Origin: Halopseudomonas pelagia
Lineage (GTDB): Bacteria > Pseudomonadota > Gammaproteobacteria > Pseudomonadales > Pseudomonadaceae
Reading direction: 5' to 3'
DNA: 64,000 nt
NCBI RefSeq assembly: GCF_009497895.1
Contig: NZ_CP033116.1
Coordinates: 1,860,001-1,924,000, forward strand
The position numbers and the translations under genes were made by a program. The number at the start of each line of letters is the position of its first letter. Positions within the stretch are counted from its first letter, which is position 1. The notes beneath the pieces are model-generated. The model worked only from the letters and a program-made list of their open reading frames with translations, was not told the origin of the DNA and ran no database searches. Positions 43,997-53,600 of this stretch are shown piece after piece.

Positions 43997-45346
43997 TTAA
44001 CGGCTCTGGCCTGCGGCGATGGTTTGTGGATTGGCTTCACGCTCCATGATCGGCGCCTCGCGGTAGCGTGTAGGCCCGTTGCCGAACATGCCGTACTGGC
44101 TGCGAGTGAAGTCATACAGCGAATAGGAGTCCTGCTGCGGATTATTCGGTATGCCATAGGCCTGAATGTTGTATTGGGCGCCCGAGCGGAACATCTCGCC
44201 GCTGTCATCCCAGGCGTCGTACAAGGCCGCGCCGAAGGTATCTTCGTCAATGTAATAACGGCGGGATTTCTGCGCGTGCCGCACACCTTCCTTGCGCTCA
44301 GCTGAAACAACCCAGGCGCGGTGCAGCTCCCAGCGCTCGCACGCCGGGTTGATGTGGTTTTCCATCAGCTTGGTGTCCATGTCGCAACCCCACTTCAACT
44401 CGTAGTTGCTGTAGGGCAGGAACATTTCCCTCTTGCCTTCCAGCGTCCAGCTGAAGCGATCCATTTTGCCGGAGAACAGAAAGATCTCGTCGTAGAAGGA
44501 CACACTGCCGAACGCGGCATTGGGCGTGTCGTAGGAAAACTCTGGCGCTTTGCGGATGCGTCGCTGCCCAGTCGAATAGCTCCAGGCATAGCGATCATTC
44601 TCCACTGGGTCAAGGTGATCCCAATAACCGGAGGCGGTGCCCGCGGTGCGAGCCGGAGCAACGATGCGTGACCAGATCCGACTGGCAATTTTCGGGTCAC
44701 GTCCTTCCACATCCAGTTGATAGAATGGTTTCTCACCGGTAGAGCGGTTGGTGTTGGTCAAGGTCACGCGACCCTGATTGACCACATAGGCGCTATGATT
44801 CCAGTCCCAACCGTTGATGCCTTGGTAGTTGAGTAGATAATTCCACATGGCCTGCTCGCCGCTCTGCGGAATCGGGAAGGGCAGCCCGCCACGGCAGGCT
44901 TCACTGACGGATAAACCGTCGTGCAGCGATTGGCAATCCGGGTTGCCCGCGTTATTCACAGTTGCCGCTAGAAAGGGCTCGGGGAACGCTGCCGTACGGT
45001 GGGTCGGGTAGATGTCCATGTAATAAGTATCCGGGTACTGCTTGAGCAGCTTCATTTGCCCGGCGGAGAGCTGGTCGGCGAATTCGTCGGCGTTCTCGGC
45101 GCTGATGCGAAACAGCGGCTCTTCGTCGGCGAACGGATTCGGCCAGGATCCGCCGGCTGGCTTCAGACTGGCGGGCACCTCCAGGCCGCCGGTGTAGGCG
45201 GGAATGGTACCGGCCTCATTACCTGCGGCTATCGCACCAAAGCGGGTAAGGTCCTGGCCCAGGTCATCGGCGGTCCATGTCTCGTTACCCAGCGCCGAGG
45301 TAGCTATGACCGCGAGCAAGCTGATTGCAATCTGATTCATCTTCAT
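43997..45346 (-). CDS. DUF1329 family periplasmic protein (paralogue 2 of 4)
   Basis: A 449-aa exported protein: signal peptide MNQIAISLLAVIATSALG, then family signatures IPAYTGGLEVPA, MDIYPTHRTAAFPE, GGLPFPIPQSGEQAMWN, YAWSYSTGQRRIRKAPEF and YYIDEDTFGAALYDAWDD. It is the most divergent of the four DUF1329 proteins (its C-terminus carries QAYGIPNNPQQDSYSLYDF where the others have YDHDIPYIVKH). Partner of the DUF1302 gene 42 bp upstream, repeating the DUF1302-DUF1329 order of 25938-28999. Confidence 0.88.
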   Translation of the reverse strand: MKMNQIAISLLAVIATSALGNETWTADDLGQDLTRFGAIAAGNEAGTIPAYTGGLEVPASLKPAGGSWPNPFADEEPLFRISAENADEFADQLSAGQMKLLKQYPDTYYMDIYPTHRTAAFPEPFLAATVNNAGNPDCQSLHDGLSVSEACRGGLPFPIPQSGEQAMWNYLLNYQGINGWDWNHSAYVVNQGRVTLTNTNRSTGEKPFYQLDVEGRDPKIASRIWSRIVAPARTAGTASGYWDHLDPVENDRYAWSYSTGQRRIRKAPEFSYDTPNAAFGSVSFYDEIFLFSGKMDRFSWTLEGKREMFLPYSNYELKWGCDMDTKLMENHINPACERWELHRAWVVSAERKEGVRHAQKSRRYYIDEDTFGAALYDAWDDSGEMFRSGAQYNIQAYGIPNNPQQDSYSLYDFTRSQYGMFGNGPTRYREAPIMEREANPQTIAAGQSR

Positions 45347-45388
45347 GGAGTACTCCCAATTTTATTGTTATGTCTGATGGTCGTTGGC

Positions 45389-47050
45389 CTAGAACGCAGT
45401 GCTCAGGGTCAACGATACCCAGTCACGATCGGAGAGGCCGATGCTGCCGTTACCCCCTACCACGGTGTTTCCAACGCCTGGCACATTGCGGTTGATGGTG
45501 TCGGAGCCATAGCCGATGTAAGACAGGCTGATGTCGTAGCGCTCGTCTAACACGCCTTTGATGCCCACCTTGAAGTTGTAATCGCCCTCGTTGCCACCGC
45601 CGGTGGCAGCATTGCCGGAAAGACCGTAGTTGATGCTCATAGGCGCGGAGATATTCCAGCCGGGCAGGGCGCCCAGCCACTGCGGGGTAAAGTTGATCGC
45701 CAGCCCGGCATAGTTGCGGGTAGCACAGCCCCAGTCCTTATCCTGGTTGACACAGCCGCCATAACCTTCGCCGCGGAACTGATCGGCATTCTCGGTGACT
45801 TTGTCCAGATGGCTATAGGCGACCTCGGTAATCAGCGAGCCGGTGTCCCAAAGCGGTGTTGAAGGCAGCAGCCAGAGCGCGTTGGCGACCATGTGCCAGG
45901 TGTCGCCTCGCGCGCCTTGGTTGTCTGCCAGATCAAATCGGCTGGATATCAGCGAAGCGTTTTCACGATAAGACAGGTCAACACCCACCGACGCACCGCC
46001 GAGTACCGGCCCCGCTGACCAGCTCAAGCCGTAGAGCTTGATGTCTTCGGCGTAAATATAACGGGCAGAGCTGGGCCCGGTTTGCAGGCCCCAGGGGGTG
46101 TAGTCATCAAACTCGCGGTAGAACGCGCTGATATCCGATTGCATGAAATCGAGGCTGTAACGCGCCATGACGCCCCAGTTGCCGCGGTTGTCGGGTTCTA
46201 GCGGGTCTTCAATGGGAAAGGCGAAGCCGGGGGCAACGGGCAAGCGGTCCGGGCCTTGCAGAGCCACGTCGGCGGAGGCCAGGTAGGTTCCGCCTTCAGG
46301 TGCGCGCGTTGAATCCCATTCAAGGAAATACTGTGCCGCGAGGGAGAGCCGATCAGTGACCTGGGCCTGGCCTGAGATTTGTGCCAGCGGCAGGAATACC
46401 TCGCGGGTTTCAGTGCCGGGATTTGCCTGAGCCTTGCGGCCATCCAAAGGGGCCTGTGAGTAGGAAACGGCATGCCCCGGAATCAGCAGACCGTTGCCCC
46501 AATAGAGCGTGTGACGTCCCGCACGCAGGCTGATCGGCGCATCGCCCAGATAAAACCGGGTGAACAAAAACGCATCGAGCAGCTCACCGTTCAAACCCTG
46601 GTGGTAGCGCTTGGTGTGGGATGAGTACCGATCACCGATATAGCTGCTGGTACTGGGTCCGGCAGGCGCACCTGGATAGTAGATGTTGCCGGGATTGGTC
46701 TCGATATCAGTATCGGAGTAGGCCTGATCGTACCAGGCCGCACCACTGATGCGCAGGCCATGGGTTCTCTTGTAAGCCAGCTCCAGCTCGCTCATCACAT
46801 CCAGACGATTGGTTACCACGTCACCGCGATCAAACTTGTAGTTTGATTCGTCATAGGTGGCGTTGTTGCCCAGTGCGTTGTCGCGGCCTTCGGCGCGCAC
46901 GCCCAGGTTGTAGCGAATGGTATTGTCCCAGCGGCCGCTCAGGTCGGGATTGCCGGTATCGAATTCTGCTGCCTGAATACTGCTCACACAGGCAAGCGAG
47001 ACTGAGAGTCCTACAGCCTTGCTGAGTAATGACAACTCTGGCTTGAACAT
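45389..47050 (-). CDS. DUF1302 family outer-membrane protein (paralogue 2)
   Basis: A 553-aa exported beta-barrel-type protein: signal peptide (LSLLSKAVGLSVSLACVSSIQA), the DUF1302 opening FDTGNPDLSGRWDNTIRYNLG, KTHGLRISGAAWYDQ-like strands, and a C-terminal VSLTLSTAF ending in Phe. Same length and architecture as 25938-27608. Probably a channel feeding the substrate of this second unit. RBS CGGAGAAGCTCA. A dyad CTGACCGTTGTCAG lies 32 bp upstream, so the gene may have its own promoter in the 199-bp gap after the hydrolase. Confidence 0.88.
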   Translation of the reverse strand: MFKPELSLLSKAVGLSVSLACVSSIQAAEFDTGNPDLSGRWDNTIRYNLGVRAEGRDNALGNNATYDESNYKFDRGDVVTNRLDVMSELELAYKRTHGLRISGAAWYDQAYSDTDIETNPGNIYYPGAPAGPSTSSYIGDRYSSHTKRYHQGLNGELLDAFLFTRFYLGDAPISLRAGRHTLYWGNGLLIPGHAVSYSQAPLDGRKAQANPGTETREVFLPLAQISGQAQVTDRLSLAAQYFLEWDSTRAPEGGTYLASADVALQGPDRLPVAPGFAFPIEDPLEPDNRGNWGVMARYSLDFMQSDISAFYREFDDYTPWGLQTGPSSARYIYAEDIKLYGLSWSAGPVLGGASVGVDLSYRENASLISSRFDLADNQGARGDTWHMVANALWLLPSTPLWDTGSLITEVAYSHLDKVTENADQFRGEGYGGCVNQDKDWGCATRNYAGLAINFTPQWLGALPGWNISAPMSINYGLSGNAATGGGNEGDYNFKVGIKGVLDERYDISLSYIGYGSDTINRNVPGVGNTVVGGNGSIGLSDRDWVSLTLSTAF

Positions 47051-47081
47051 TGAGCTTCTCCGTAGATCTTGTTTTTATAAT

Positions 47082-47095
47082 CTGACCGTTGTCAG
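47082..47095 (-). promoter_or_regulatory. Palindrome upstream of DUF1302 (second unit)
   Basis: CTGAC-CGTT-GTCAG, perfect arms of five bases, 32 bp before the DUF1302 ATG and next to a TATAA on the minus strand. It is a possible operator; no second copy was seen in the window. Confidence 0.4.
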
Positions 47096-47249
47096 TAAAC
47101 TTCACGGGGGCGGAGGGGACAACGCGTAGGGCTATCGCTGAATTGTCTGTACCTATCGATGAACTGCGTTCGACGCTGAACCCGGCCAAGTTGCTGGGCG
47201 AAGCGAGGTCAGTAAGAGCAACCCGGCCTCGCCTTTTCAATAGCCAGCC

Positions 47250-48158
47250 TCAGCTCTTCTGTAACCAAGCATCCATAGCTTGCCAGACCTGCAGTCTTGA
47301 GGAAGCCATGTTGTGCATATGGGCGGCGCGGCCGATGAGAGTGACCGTGCTGTGAGAGGCGAGAGGATAGAATGCTGCTTCGCGCTGCGGGTCAGGGCTG
47401 ACATCGACTTCGCCGTACAGCAGCATGACCGGGCAACCAATGGCCGCGGCTTCGCGCGTCACGGAACCAGGGGTAAGTGCAGCCAATGCGAGAGTTACAG
47501 GCGTCAGGCCGGCGTGCTGATCATCACGTTCGATCAGCTGCTCCGGCACATCAGGCAGGTGAAACAAGCCGCGCATGGGTTGCCGGTCAGTTGCGATGTA
47601 ACCGCCCGCAGCAAGACTTGCTTGCACGCTGGCTACGTCAGTGTCGCCCAGCTCCAGAGGCAGGTTGCTCCAGCCCGCTACGATCAGCCGCTCAAAGGTG
47701 TGAAAGCATCCCTGTTGGTAAACTGCCAGCATTCCGCCCATGGAATGGCCCAACCCGGATAGCCGCAACGTGCAATACGGCGGTAGCTGCAGCCATTCGC
47801 CTTCCAACAGTCCAGCGGCGGTTTGCCGTGTGGCAAAGTCGCTGGCAGCGGCAATCATTTCCAGCGTTAATTGGTTCTCGGGTTGTGGCTTACTGCTGGC
47901 GCCCATACCGAGTGTGTCGACTGCCAACACCAGATAGCCGCGCTCGGTCATGTATCTGGCAAAGCTGTAAGAAGGATCCAGGTAATCAGGATGATAATAA
48001 TCACTTGAACAACTGCCACCATGTAGGCACACCAGTAGCTCTACCGTGCCGTTGTTAGCGGTCAGATCATCTGCAGCAAAAAGTTGGCCAGACAGGGTGA
48101 CGGGCGTGGAGTAGGGTGTGAGATGGCTGATGTTCCACGTCAGTTTGATTTTCTGCAT
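47250..48158 (-). CDS. Alpha/beta-hydrolase
   Basis: A 302-aa alpha/beta-hydrolase: oxyanion HGG (47-49), nucleophile elbow GHSMG (Ser139), late acid in LYGEVDVSP and His in GRAAHMHNM. No signal peptide, so cytoplasmic. An esterase or lactone/epoxide hydrolase role is likely in this setting; the exact substrate is unknown. RBS AAAGGACCTCACC precedes the ATG. A terminator separates it from the DUF1329 gene upstream, so it needs its own promoter or read-through. Confidence 0.87.
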   Translation of the reverse strand: MQKIKLTWNISHLTPYSTPVTLSGQLFAADDLTANNGTVELLVCLHGGSCSSDYYHPDYLDPSYSFARYMTERGYLVLAVDTLGMGASSKPQPENQLTLEMIAAASDFATRQTAAGLLEGEWLQLPPYCTLRLSGLGHSMGGMLAVYQQGCFHTFERLIVAGWSNLPLELGDTDVASVQASLAAGGYIATDRQPMRGLFHLPDVPEQLIERDDQHAGLTPVTLALAALTPGSVTREAAAIGCPVMLLYGEVDVSPDPQREAAFYPLASHSTVTLIGRAAHMHNMASSRLQVWQAMDAWLQKS

Positions 48159-48178
48159 GGTGAGGTCCTTTCAGGAAA

Positions 48179-48219
48179 CAAAAAAAAGCCCTTCAGCGGC
48201 GTGGGCAACTGAAGGGCTC
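48179..48219 (-). terminator. Rho-independent terminator after DUF1329 paralogue 3
   Basis: On the minus strand AGCCCTTCAG and CTGAAGGGCT form a perfect 10-bp stem with a 12-base loop, followed by TTTTTTTTG. It begins 15 bases past the stop of the DUF1329 gene at 48234-49592, making that gene a probable single-gene transcript. Confidence 0.88.
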
Positions 48220-48233
48220 AGAGGGGCGATCAA

Positions 48234-49592
48234 TTAACGCTGGGATTCACGCGATACGATCGCTTCGGGGTTGAGCTCGCGCTCGCTTCTGGCTTCGCTC
48301 AACACGCGATAACCACCGGTCATGCCGTCATTGATAATGCCGTACATGCCTTTGTTGAAATCAAATATGGTGTGTTTGACGATATAGGGAATGTCGTGAT
48401 CATAGAACTGCACGCCACCCATCATCATTGAACGGTACAGCTCGCCGTTCTGATCCCAGGCATCGTAGAGACCCGCGCCGAAGGTATCTTCATCAAGGTA
48501 GTAGGTGCGCTTGCTGTATACGTGGCGCATGCCAGGCTTGAGCGTTGCCTCCACTTCCCAGACGCGGTGCTTTTCCCAGCGCTCGCATTCCGGATTGGCG
48601 TGCGCTGTCCGGAACTGGTCATCACAGTTGAAGTAGAACTTGTATTGATTGTATGGGATCAGCATTTCCTTGCGGCCAACCAATTTGAAATCAAACCGGT
48701 CCTGCACGCCGGAGAACATGAACAGTTCATCAAACAGTTCCAGGCCGCCCATACTGCCAACTGGCGTGTCGTAGTTGAATTCCGGGGCAAGCTTCACGCG
48801 ACGTTGACCAGGCGTATAGCTCCATGCGCGTCGCGGCTGCGCAGTAGGATCGAGGAAGTCCATCAAACCTGTCAGTTCGCCGGCCTTGCGTGCTGGCGCT
48901 TTGGTCACGGAATAAACGCGGTAGAACAATTCCGGATCGCGGCCTGGGACGTCAGTCTGATAATAAGGCCGCTCGACAAAGGTTGCCTGGTTGGCTGTAC
49001 GAGTAACGGAGCCGTTGCGGTCTACCACCCAAGTGTCGGACGAGGAGGTAGTGGTGCCGAACTTGCCGTCGTTGTAGCGCACCAGCAGGTTCCACATCAT
49101 TTCATTGCCGTTCTGCGCCATGGGAAAGGGAATTCCGCCGCGGCAACCGGCTTCGAGCGCCAAACCTTCATTGTAGGTATTACAGGTGGTGGCATTCCGG
49201 ATACTTGCGTCTTCCACTTCCTTTGGATAGGCCGCTGTACGGTGGGAAGGATAGATATCCATATAATATTCGGGATTGCGCTGCAGTACTTCCTTCTGAC
49301 CTGCGCTCAGCAGATCGGCGTACTCAGCCATGTTCTCTGAAGTAATGCGATATAGAGGCTGCTCGTCCTTGAACGGATTAACCCAGAAGCCGCTGTCTGG
49401 TTGGAAGCCTTCAGGAGCGTCGCGCAGTCCGCCTTCATAGGGGGGAATCGAACCGTCCGCATTGCCTGCTTGAATGGCTCCCACCGCCGTCAGGCTTTGC
49501 CCTAACTTCTCTGCCTCTTCGGGGCTCACAGCCGCGAAGGAGGCGGCAGATAGTCCGCCCAGTAACAAACCGATAGCAATATTCAGTTTCAT
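48234..49592 (-). CDS. DUF1329 family periplasmic protein (paralogue 3 of 4)
   Basis: A 452-aa exported protein with signal peptide (LNIAIGLLLGGLSAASFAA) and family signatures SIPPYEGGLRDAPEGF, MDIYPSHRTAAYPKEV, GGIPFPMAQNGNEMMWN, RAWSYTPGQRRVKLAPEF, YYLDEDTFGAGLYDAWDQ and FNKGMYGIINDGMTGG. It is closest to paralogue 1 by eye. Unlike paralogues 1 and 2 it has no DUF1302 partner and is followed by a strong terminator. The 526-bp upstream gap (49593-50118) contains the fourth copy of the 35-bp element and a long palindrome. RBS CGGAGAACGTTC. Confidence 0.88.
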   Translation of the reverse strand: MKLNIAIGLLLGGLSAASFAAVSPEEAEKLGQSLTAVGAIQAGNADGSIPPYEGGLRDAPEGFQPDSGFWVNPFKDEQPLYRITSENMAEYADLLSAGQKEVLQRNPEYYMDIYPSHRTAAYPKEVEDASIRNATTCNTYNEGLALEAGCRGGIPFPMAQNGNEMMWNLLVRYNDGKFGTTTSSSDTWVVDRNGSVTRTANQATFVERPYYQTDVPGRDPELFYRVYSVTKAPARKAGELTGLMDFLDPTAQPRRAWSYTPGQRRVKLAPEFNYDTPVGSMGGLELFDELFMFSGVQDRFDFKLVGRKEMLIPYNQYKFYFNCDDQFRTAHANPECERWEKHRVWEVEATLKPGMRHVYSKRTYYLDEDTFGAGLYDAWDQNGELYRSMMMGGVQFYDHDIPYIVKHTIFDFNKGMYGIINDGMTGGYRVLSEARSERELNPEAIVSRESQR

Positions 49593-49943
49593 GAACGTTC
49601 TCCGTTATTGATGTTGTTAGAACGAGAATTGCTGGAGCAAAGCCGGCCATAGGTGGAGCTGGACTGACCCAGAGCTCCGCGACCATCGCAAGTGTTCCAT
49701 GATTGATTGGGGGTGGTGATGGGAAAGCGTGGGCTGCACTGGCTGAGCAGCGGCTGAAAAGACGCTGTTAAACGTGCTGACCATGACAAGCGTCCGGAAT
49801 GATCCAGATCTGTGCTCATTTTTCTGTCCTTTTATTTTTATTTTCCAGCGGCTAATGCTTTTAACGCAGCGTAGAAGGACGTCGGATAAGTCATTCGAAC
49901 TGTCAGCAATGCCTGAGTAAACCGTAGCAGAGATCTTTGTTTA

Positions 49944-49978
49944 ATTCCATATGCAGATTAATATTCTGCAATAAGAAT
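49944..49978 (+). promoter_or_regulatory. 35-bp double-dyad operator candidate, site 4
   Basis: ATTCCATATGCAGATT then ATTCTGCAATAAGAAT (the latter a near-perfect dyad), 19 bp start to start. It lies in the divergent region between DUF1329 paralogue 3 (352 bp away) and the FAD oxidoreductase/P450 genes (140 bp away). Apart from this and the palindrome at 50034 I see nothing else in the 526-bp gap. Confidence 0.68.
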
Positions 49979-50033
49979 TGTAAGTGCTATGGTAAAAACG
50001 CACCTGTTGGCGAAATCGGTAAGCAGTGCCAAT

Positions 50034-50054
50034 CGTTTTACTCAGGGTAAAACG
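50034..50054 (+). promoter_or_regulatory. Long palindrome GTTTTAC-N5-GTAAAAC, copy 1
   Basis: CGTTTTAC and GTAAAACG arms flank TCAGG. The same palindrome, with CCCTGGG at its centre, is found at 59328-59346. In both places it lies on the far side of the 35-bp element from a DUF1329 start. Here it is 64 bp upstream of the FAD oxidoreductase ATG, so it could equally control that gene. Confidence 0.6.
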
Positions 50055-50118
50055 GTTGCGCAGCACCTGGGCGAGCTTTGTTATAGGGTGCTCACCAGCT
50101 TGAAAAAGGGATGCAACG

Positions 50119-51708
50119 ATGAATAACAACAAGACTGATTTTGACGTAATTATCGTTGGTGGCGGCACCAACGGCCTGTCGGCGGGCTGCTATCTCGGCC
50201 TGGAAGGGAAGAGGACGCTGGTGCTGGAGGCGCTCGACAAAGTGGGTGGCATGGCATCGTCGGGGTATCTGATCCCTGAAGCACCCGAGCATCTGGTACA
50301 CCCCTGCGCTCTGGACATGATGTCGATGCGTGTTCATTCCCACATTCCCCAGGAACTGGACCTTGAGCGCCACGGATTCAAGTCCATCGAGCTGGCGCCA
50401 GGGTACGTGTATCTGCACCCGGATGGGAGCTCGCTGGTGTTCTGGCGAGATCGGCTGAAAACAGCTGCGGAGATCAGGCGCTACAGCAAGAATGACGCTG
50501 AGGCGTTTCTGGAGTTCATGAACGTTATCGACATGTTCCTAGAAATTGCTCTCCCAATGATGCGCGTTGATCCGGCGAAATTGAACTTCGGGACCAAGCT
50601 GAAAGTGATAGGCAGCGCCCTGAAAAATCGTAAGCTCAAGCCTGAATTGATGGGTCTGCTGACCGGCTCCGCGCATCAGGCAGCACGTGAACGCTTCGAG
50701 CACCCGGTCACCATTTCCGCGATGTGCGCCCTGACTGGATTGGCCGGAGATATCACCGCTGATGGCGGCGGTATCTACTATGCCTTGCTGGGCTTTCTTC
50801 ACCGCTTTGGTGTTGGTCGGGTGCTCGGCGGGATGCAGCAACTGAGCAATGCCATGCGCTCCAGGCTCGAAGAGCTGGGCGGGCAGGTCATTACCTCTGC
50901 AACCGTGACGGAAATCGTCTCCAGCCAAGGAACGGTGAAAGGCGTCAAGCTGGCCGATGGACGCGAGTTCACGGCTCGCTCGGTCATCGCCGGCTGCCAT
51001 CCTAAAGTGGCTTTGGAAATGGTGACGGCTGGCGAAATGCCCAGGCACCTGCTCACCCGTATCGCCATGGCGCCAGCCAACGCCAAGGGCTCAGGGCCGC
51101 TCAAGGTGGATGTGGCGCTGGACGGTCAGATTTCCGTGCCGCGCTTCGAACAAGCCCGGGGCGACGGCGTCGACCTGCGCAAGACCTGCCTGCTGATCGG
51201 CACCGAGGAAGCCGTGCTGGAAAGCTTTAGCGCCTGCGCCCGGGGTGAAGTACCTACGCTACCGTATATCACCATGGCCACTCCAAGCGCTGCGGATCCT
51301 TCCCAGGCTCCGGCCGGCCAGGACGTGGTCTACATCTACCCGCCGGTCATGCCGGTCAACCCGAAAGCGGGCTGGGATAACATCAGGGAAGCTGTTGCAG
51401 ATCAGGTCATCGATCAGCTCTCGGCCTATGTAGAAGGCATCAAGGGGCATGTCATAGGTCGGCGGATCGAAGCCGCGCCGGATTTTACCGCACGTCTGAA
51501 CACGGTGAACGGATGTGTCGTGCATATCGACACCACCTCCATGCGCTCCAGCACCATGCGCCCGGCTCACGGGCTGGGCGGCGATACCCTGCCGGTCGCA
51601 GGCTTGTATCTGGGCAGTGCCGGCATTCATCCCGGTGGCGGCGTGAATGGCATGTCTGGCCGTCTGGCGGCCAAGCGCGTGGCCAGTTATCTGGCTAAGA
51701 ATCCCTAA
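50119..51708 (+). CDS. FAD-dependent oxidoreductase, phytoene-desaturase/COG1233 type
   Basis: A 529-aa flavoprotein with the N-terminal Rossmann loop DVIIVGGGTNGLSAGCYLGL and LEALDKVGGMASSG, and a C-terminal GGVNGMSGRLAAKRVA flavin-contact region typical of the phytoene desaturase/NAD(P)-binding amine-oxidase-like clan. Such enzymes desaturate or oxidise hydrophobic carbon skeletons. No signal peptide. It starts a plus-strand unit with a P450 gene 43 bp downstream; RBS AAAAAGGGATGCAACG. A dehydrogenation of a terpenoid or sterol-like substrate is a plausible guess only. Confidence 0.87.
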   Translation: MNNNKTDFDVIIVGGGTNGLSAGCYLGLEGKRTLVLEALDKVGGMASSGYLIPEAPEHLVHPCALDMMSMRVHSHIPQELDLERHGFKSIELAPGYVYLHPDGSSLVFWRDRLKTAAEIRRYSKNDAEAFLEFMNVIDMFLEIALPMMRVDPAKLNFGTKLKVIGSALKNRKLKPELMGLLTGSAHQAARERFEHPVTISAMCALTGLAGDITADGGGIYYALLGFLHRFGVGRVLGGMQQLSNAMRSRLEELGGQVITSATVTEIVSSQGTVKGVKLADGREFTARSVIAGCHPKVALEMVTAGEMPRHLLTRIAMAPANAKGSGPLKVDVALDGQISVPRFEQARGDGVDLRKTCLLIGTEEAVLESFSACARGEVPTLPYITMATPSAADPSQAPAGQDVVYIYPPVMPVNPKAGWDNIREAVADQVIDQLSAYVEGIKGHVIGRRIEAAPDFTARLNTVNGCVVHIDTTSMRSSTMRPAHGLGGDTLPVAGLYLGSAGIHPGGGVNGMSGRLAAKRVASYLAKNP

Positions 51709-51751
51709 CGATCAAATAACAAGAATTACATTGTTACCAGGAGAACATGCT

Positions 51752-53029
51752 ATGCCACTCGCAGCTCAGGAACTTGATATCGAAGCCGCTTACCACGCGG
51801 TTTCGGATACCTATCTTGGATCGGACGTAGATATCCATGGCCTATGCCGAGACAAGCGCCACAACGAACCGGTGATGCAGGGCGACTTCGTAGACACCTA
51901 CCTCAAGGTGCCGACCAACGCTGGCGCCAAGGCAGCCAAATGTGCAGTCACCTTGTTTAAGTACAAGGACATAATGGCGGTGCTGCGTGACGCTGACACC
52001 TTCACCAGCGGTTTCATCGCCGAGGGGCTTGGTGCGTTTTTTGATGGGCTGATCATACTGGCGATGGATGGCGAGCAGCACCGGCGCACCCGTGCGCTGC
52101 TGCAGCCGGTGTTCATGCCGCAAACCGTAAACGAGTGGCGCCCCGAGATCGATCGAGTCATCCGGGAAGAATTCCTGTTGCCCATGGTGGCAGACAAGAA
52201 AGCCAATCTAATGGACTTTGGTCTTTATTTTCCAATTCGTGCCATGTATGCGCTGATGGGTTTTCCTGCCGATGATCCGGAAAAGTTCAAAAAGTACGCG
52301 AGCTGGGCGTTGGCATTGGTGGCGGCTAACCAGATTGATCCGGAAAAGGCCAAGATCTATGGGCCTCTGGCCGGCCAGGCGGTAAAGAGCCTTTATGATG
52401 CGATCAAGGAGGTGGTTGTCAGCAAGCGCTCCGAGGGCACTCAAGGGAATGACCTGATCAGCCGCCTGATCAATGCCGAATACGAGGGCCGGGCATTGGA
52501 TGATCATGAGGTGACCACCTTTGTCCGCTCGTTGTTACCGGCCGCAGGGGAAACCACCACCCGGACCTTCAGTTCGGTGATGACGCTGCTGCTGGAACGC
52601 CCCGAGTTGCTGGAACGAGTGCGCAATGATCGCAGTCTGATCGGCAAACTGATCGATGAAGCCGTGCGTTATGAACCGGTAGCAACTTTCAAAATTCGCC
52701 AAGCCTCAAAGGATGTCGAGATCGGTGGTGTTATGTTGCCCAAAGGGGCAATGGTTCAGTGCATGGTGATTTCTGCCAATCGCGATGAGGACGCCTTCGA
52801 GAATCCAGACGCCTTTGATCTGGACCGCAAGTCGCGACCGTCGCTGGGATTCGGATTTGGCCCGCACATGTGCATTGGCCAGTTCGTTGCCAAGGTAGAG
52901 TTGAACAGCGCGATCAACGGCATTCTCGATCTATTCCCCAATATCCGTCTTGATCCAGACATGCCCGCGCCGAAGATTGCCGGAGCGCAACTGCGCGGCG
53001 CAAAGTTCATTCATGCCGTCTGGGATTGA
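51752..53029 (+). CDS. Cytochrome P450
   Basis: A 425-aa soluble bacterial P450 with every hallmark: helix-I AAGETTT (264-270, the acid-alcohol pair), ExxR as EAVR (E303, R306) and the heme loop FGFGPHMCIG with Cys374 as thiolate ligand. Class I, needing a ferredoxin and reductase: candidates are 62032-62352 with 60780-62015, or the ferredoxin at 9005. ATG 51752 with CCAGGAGAACATGCT upstream; the frame to 51647 overlaps the FAD gene and is not P450-like. It probably hydroxylates the hydrophobic substrate handled by the neighbouring FAD enzyme; the CYP family cannot be assigned by eye. Confidence 0.93.
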   Translation: MPLAAQELDIEAAYHAVSDTYLGSDVDIHGLCRDKRHNEPVMQGDFVDTYLKVPTNAGAKAAKCAVTLFKYKDIMAVLRDADTFTSGFIAEGLGAFFDGLIILAMDGEQHRRTRALLQPVFMPQTVNEWRPEIDRVIREEFLLPMVADKKANLMDFGLYFPIRAMYALMGFPADDPEKFKKYASWALALVAANQIDPEKAKIYGPLAGQAVKSLYDAIKEVVVSKRSEGTQGNDLISRLINAEYEGRALDDHEVTTFVRSLLPAAGETTTRTFSSVMTLLLERPELLERVRNDRSLIGKLIDEAVRYEPVATFKIRQASKDVEIGGVMLPKGAMVQCMVISANRDEDAFENPDAFDLDRKSRPSLGFGFGPHMCIGQFVAKVELNSAINGILDLFPNIRLDPDMPAPKIAGAQLRGAKFIHAVWD

Positions 53030-53065
53030 AACTCACGCCAGCCCCGCCTTGAGAGGTGAAGACCA

Positions 53066-53419
53066 ATGAATAATGTTGATAACGTAGAGATCGAAAACTT
53101 CCTGCATGGGCAGCTCAAATGCTGGAACGCCGGTGATCGGGATGGCTTCTTTGAGCACTACCGAAAAATATCTCCCAACGGGCTGGATATCGAGTATCTG
53201 GGGCGGCCGATGATGGAGGGTTTCGCAGTGCTGGAAGGCATGTGGGACCAGCAGAACAGCAAATTCAGCGTGGAGGTTGCGTTGTCGATCATTGCCGCCA
53301 ATGAGGCGGCTTGCCACCACAGAAATGTGATGCGCGATGGTGGCGGTGTGATCGAAACCATTGAGTTGTACAAGTTTGAGGAGGGCAGGACGCTAGTACG
53401 CTACTTCATCAAGCAGTGA
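53066..53419 (+). CDS. SnoaL-like / NTF2-fold protein
   Basis: A 117-aa protein (IENFLHGQLKCWNAGDRDGFFEHYRKI...MEGFAVLEGMWDQQNSKFSV; quoted in pieces: LKCWNAGDRDGFFEHY and GFAVLEGMWDQQ) of the NTF2-like fold. Similar small proteins act as isomerases or binding partners. It follows the P450 by 36 bp with GAGAGGTGAAGACC as ribosome site, so it is probably co-transcribed with it. Function not assignable. Confidence 0.8.
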   Translation: MNNVDNVEIENFLHGQLKCWNAGDRDGFFEHYRKISPNGLDIEYLGRPMMEGFAVLEGMWDQQNSKFSVEVALSIIAANEAACHHRNVMRDGGGVIETIELYKFEEGRTLVRYFIKQ

Positions 53420-53600
53420 CGGGCCGACAGCTTGCCGCCAAGCAACCGCAGTAACGCTGCGGTTTCTCCGTGTCTGGTGCCATGTGGCGCGCGATTCCTG
53501 CGCGCAAATGCACAGCTCAGGCCTGCTATGATCACCGCGGGCGTTTTTATTCGAGCCAATCCCGATCGAGGCCGAGCAATTCCCATCCAGGATAGTCCCT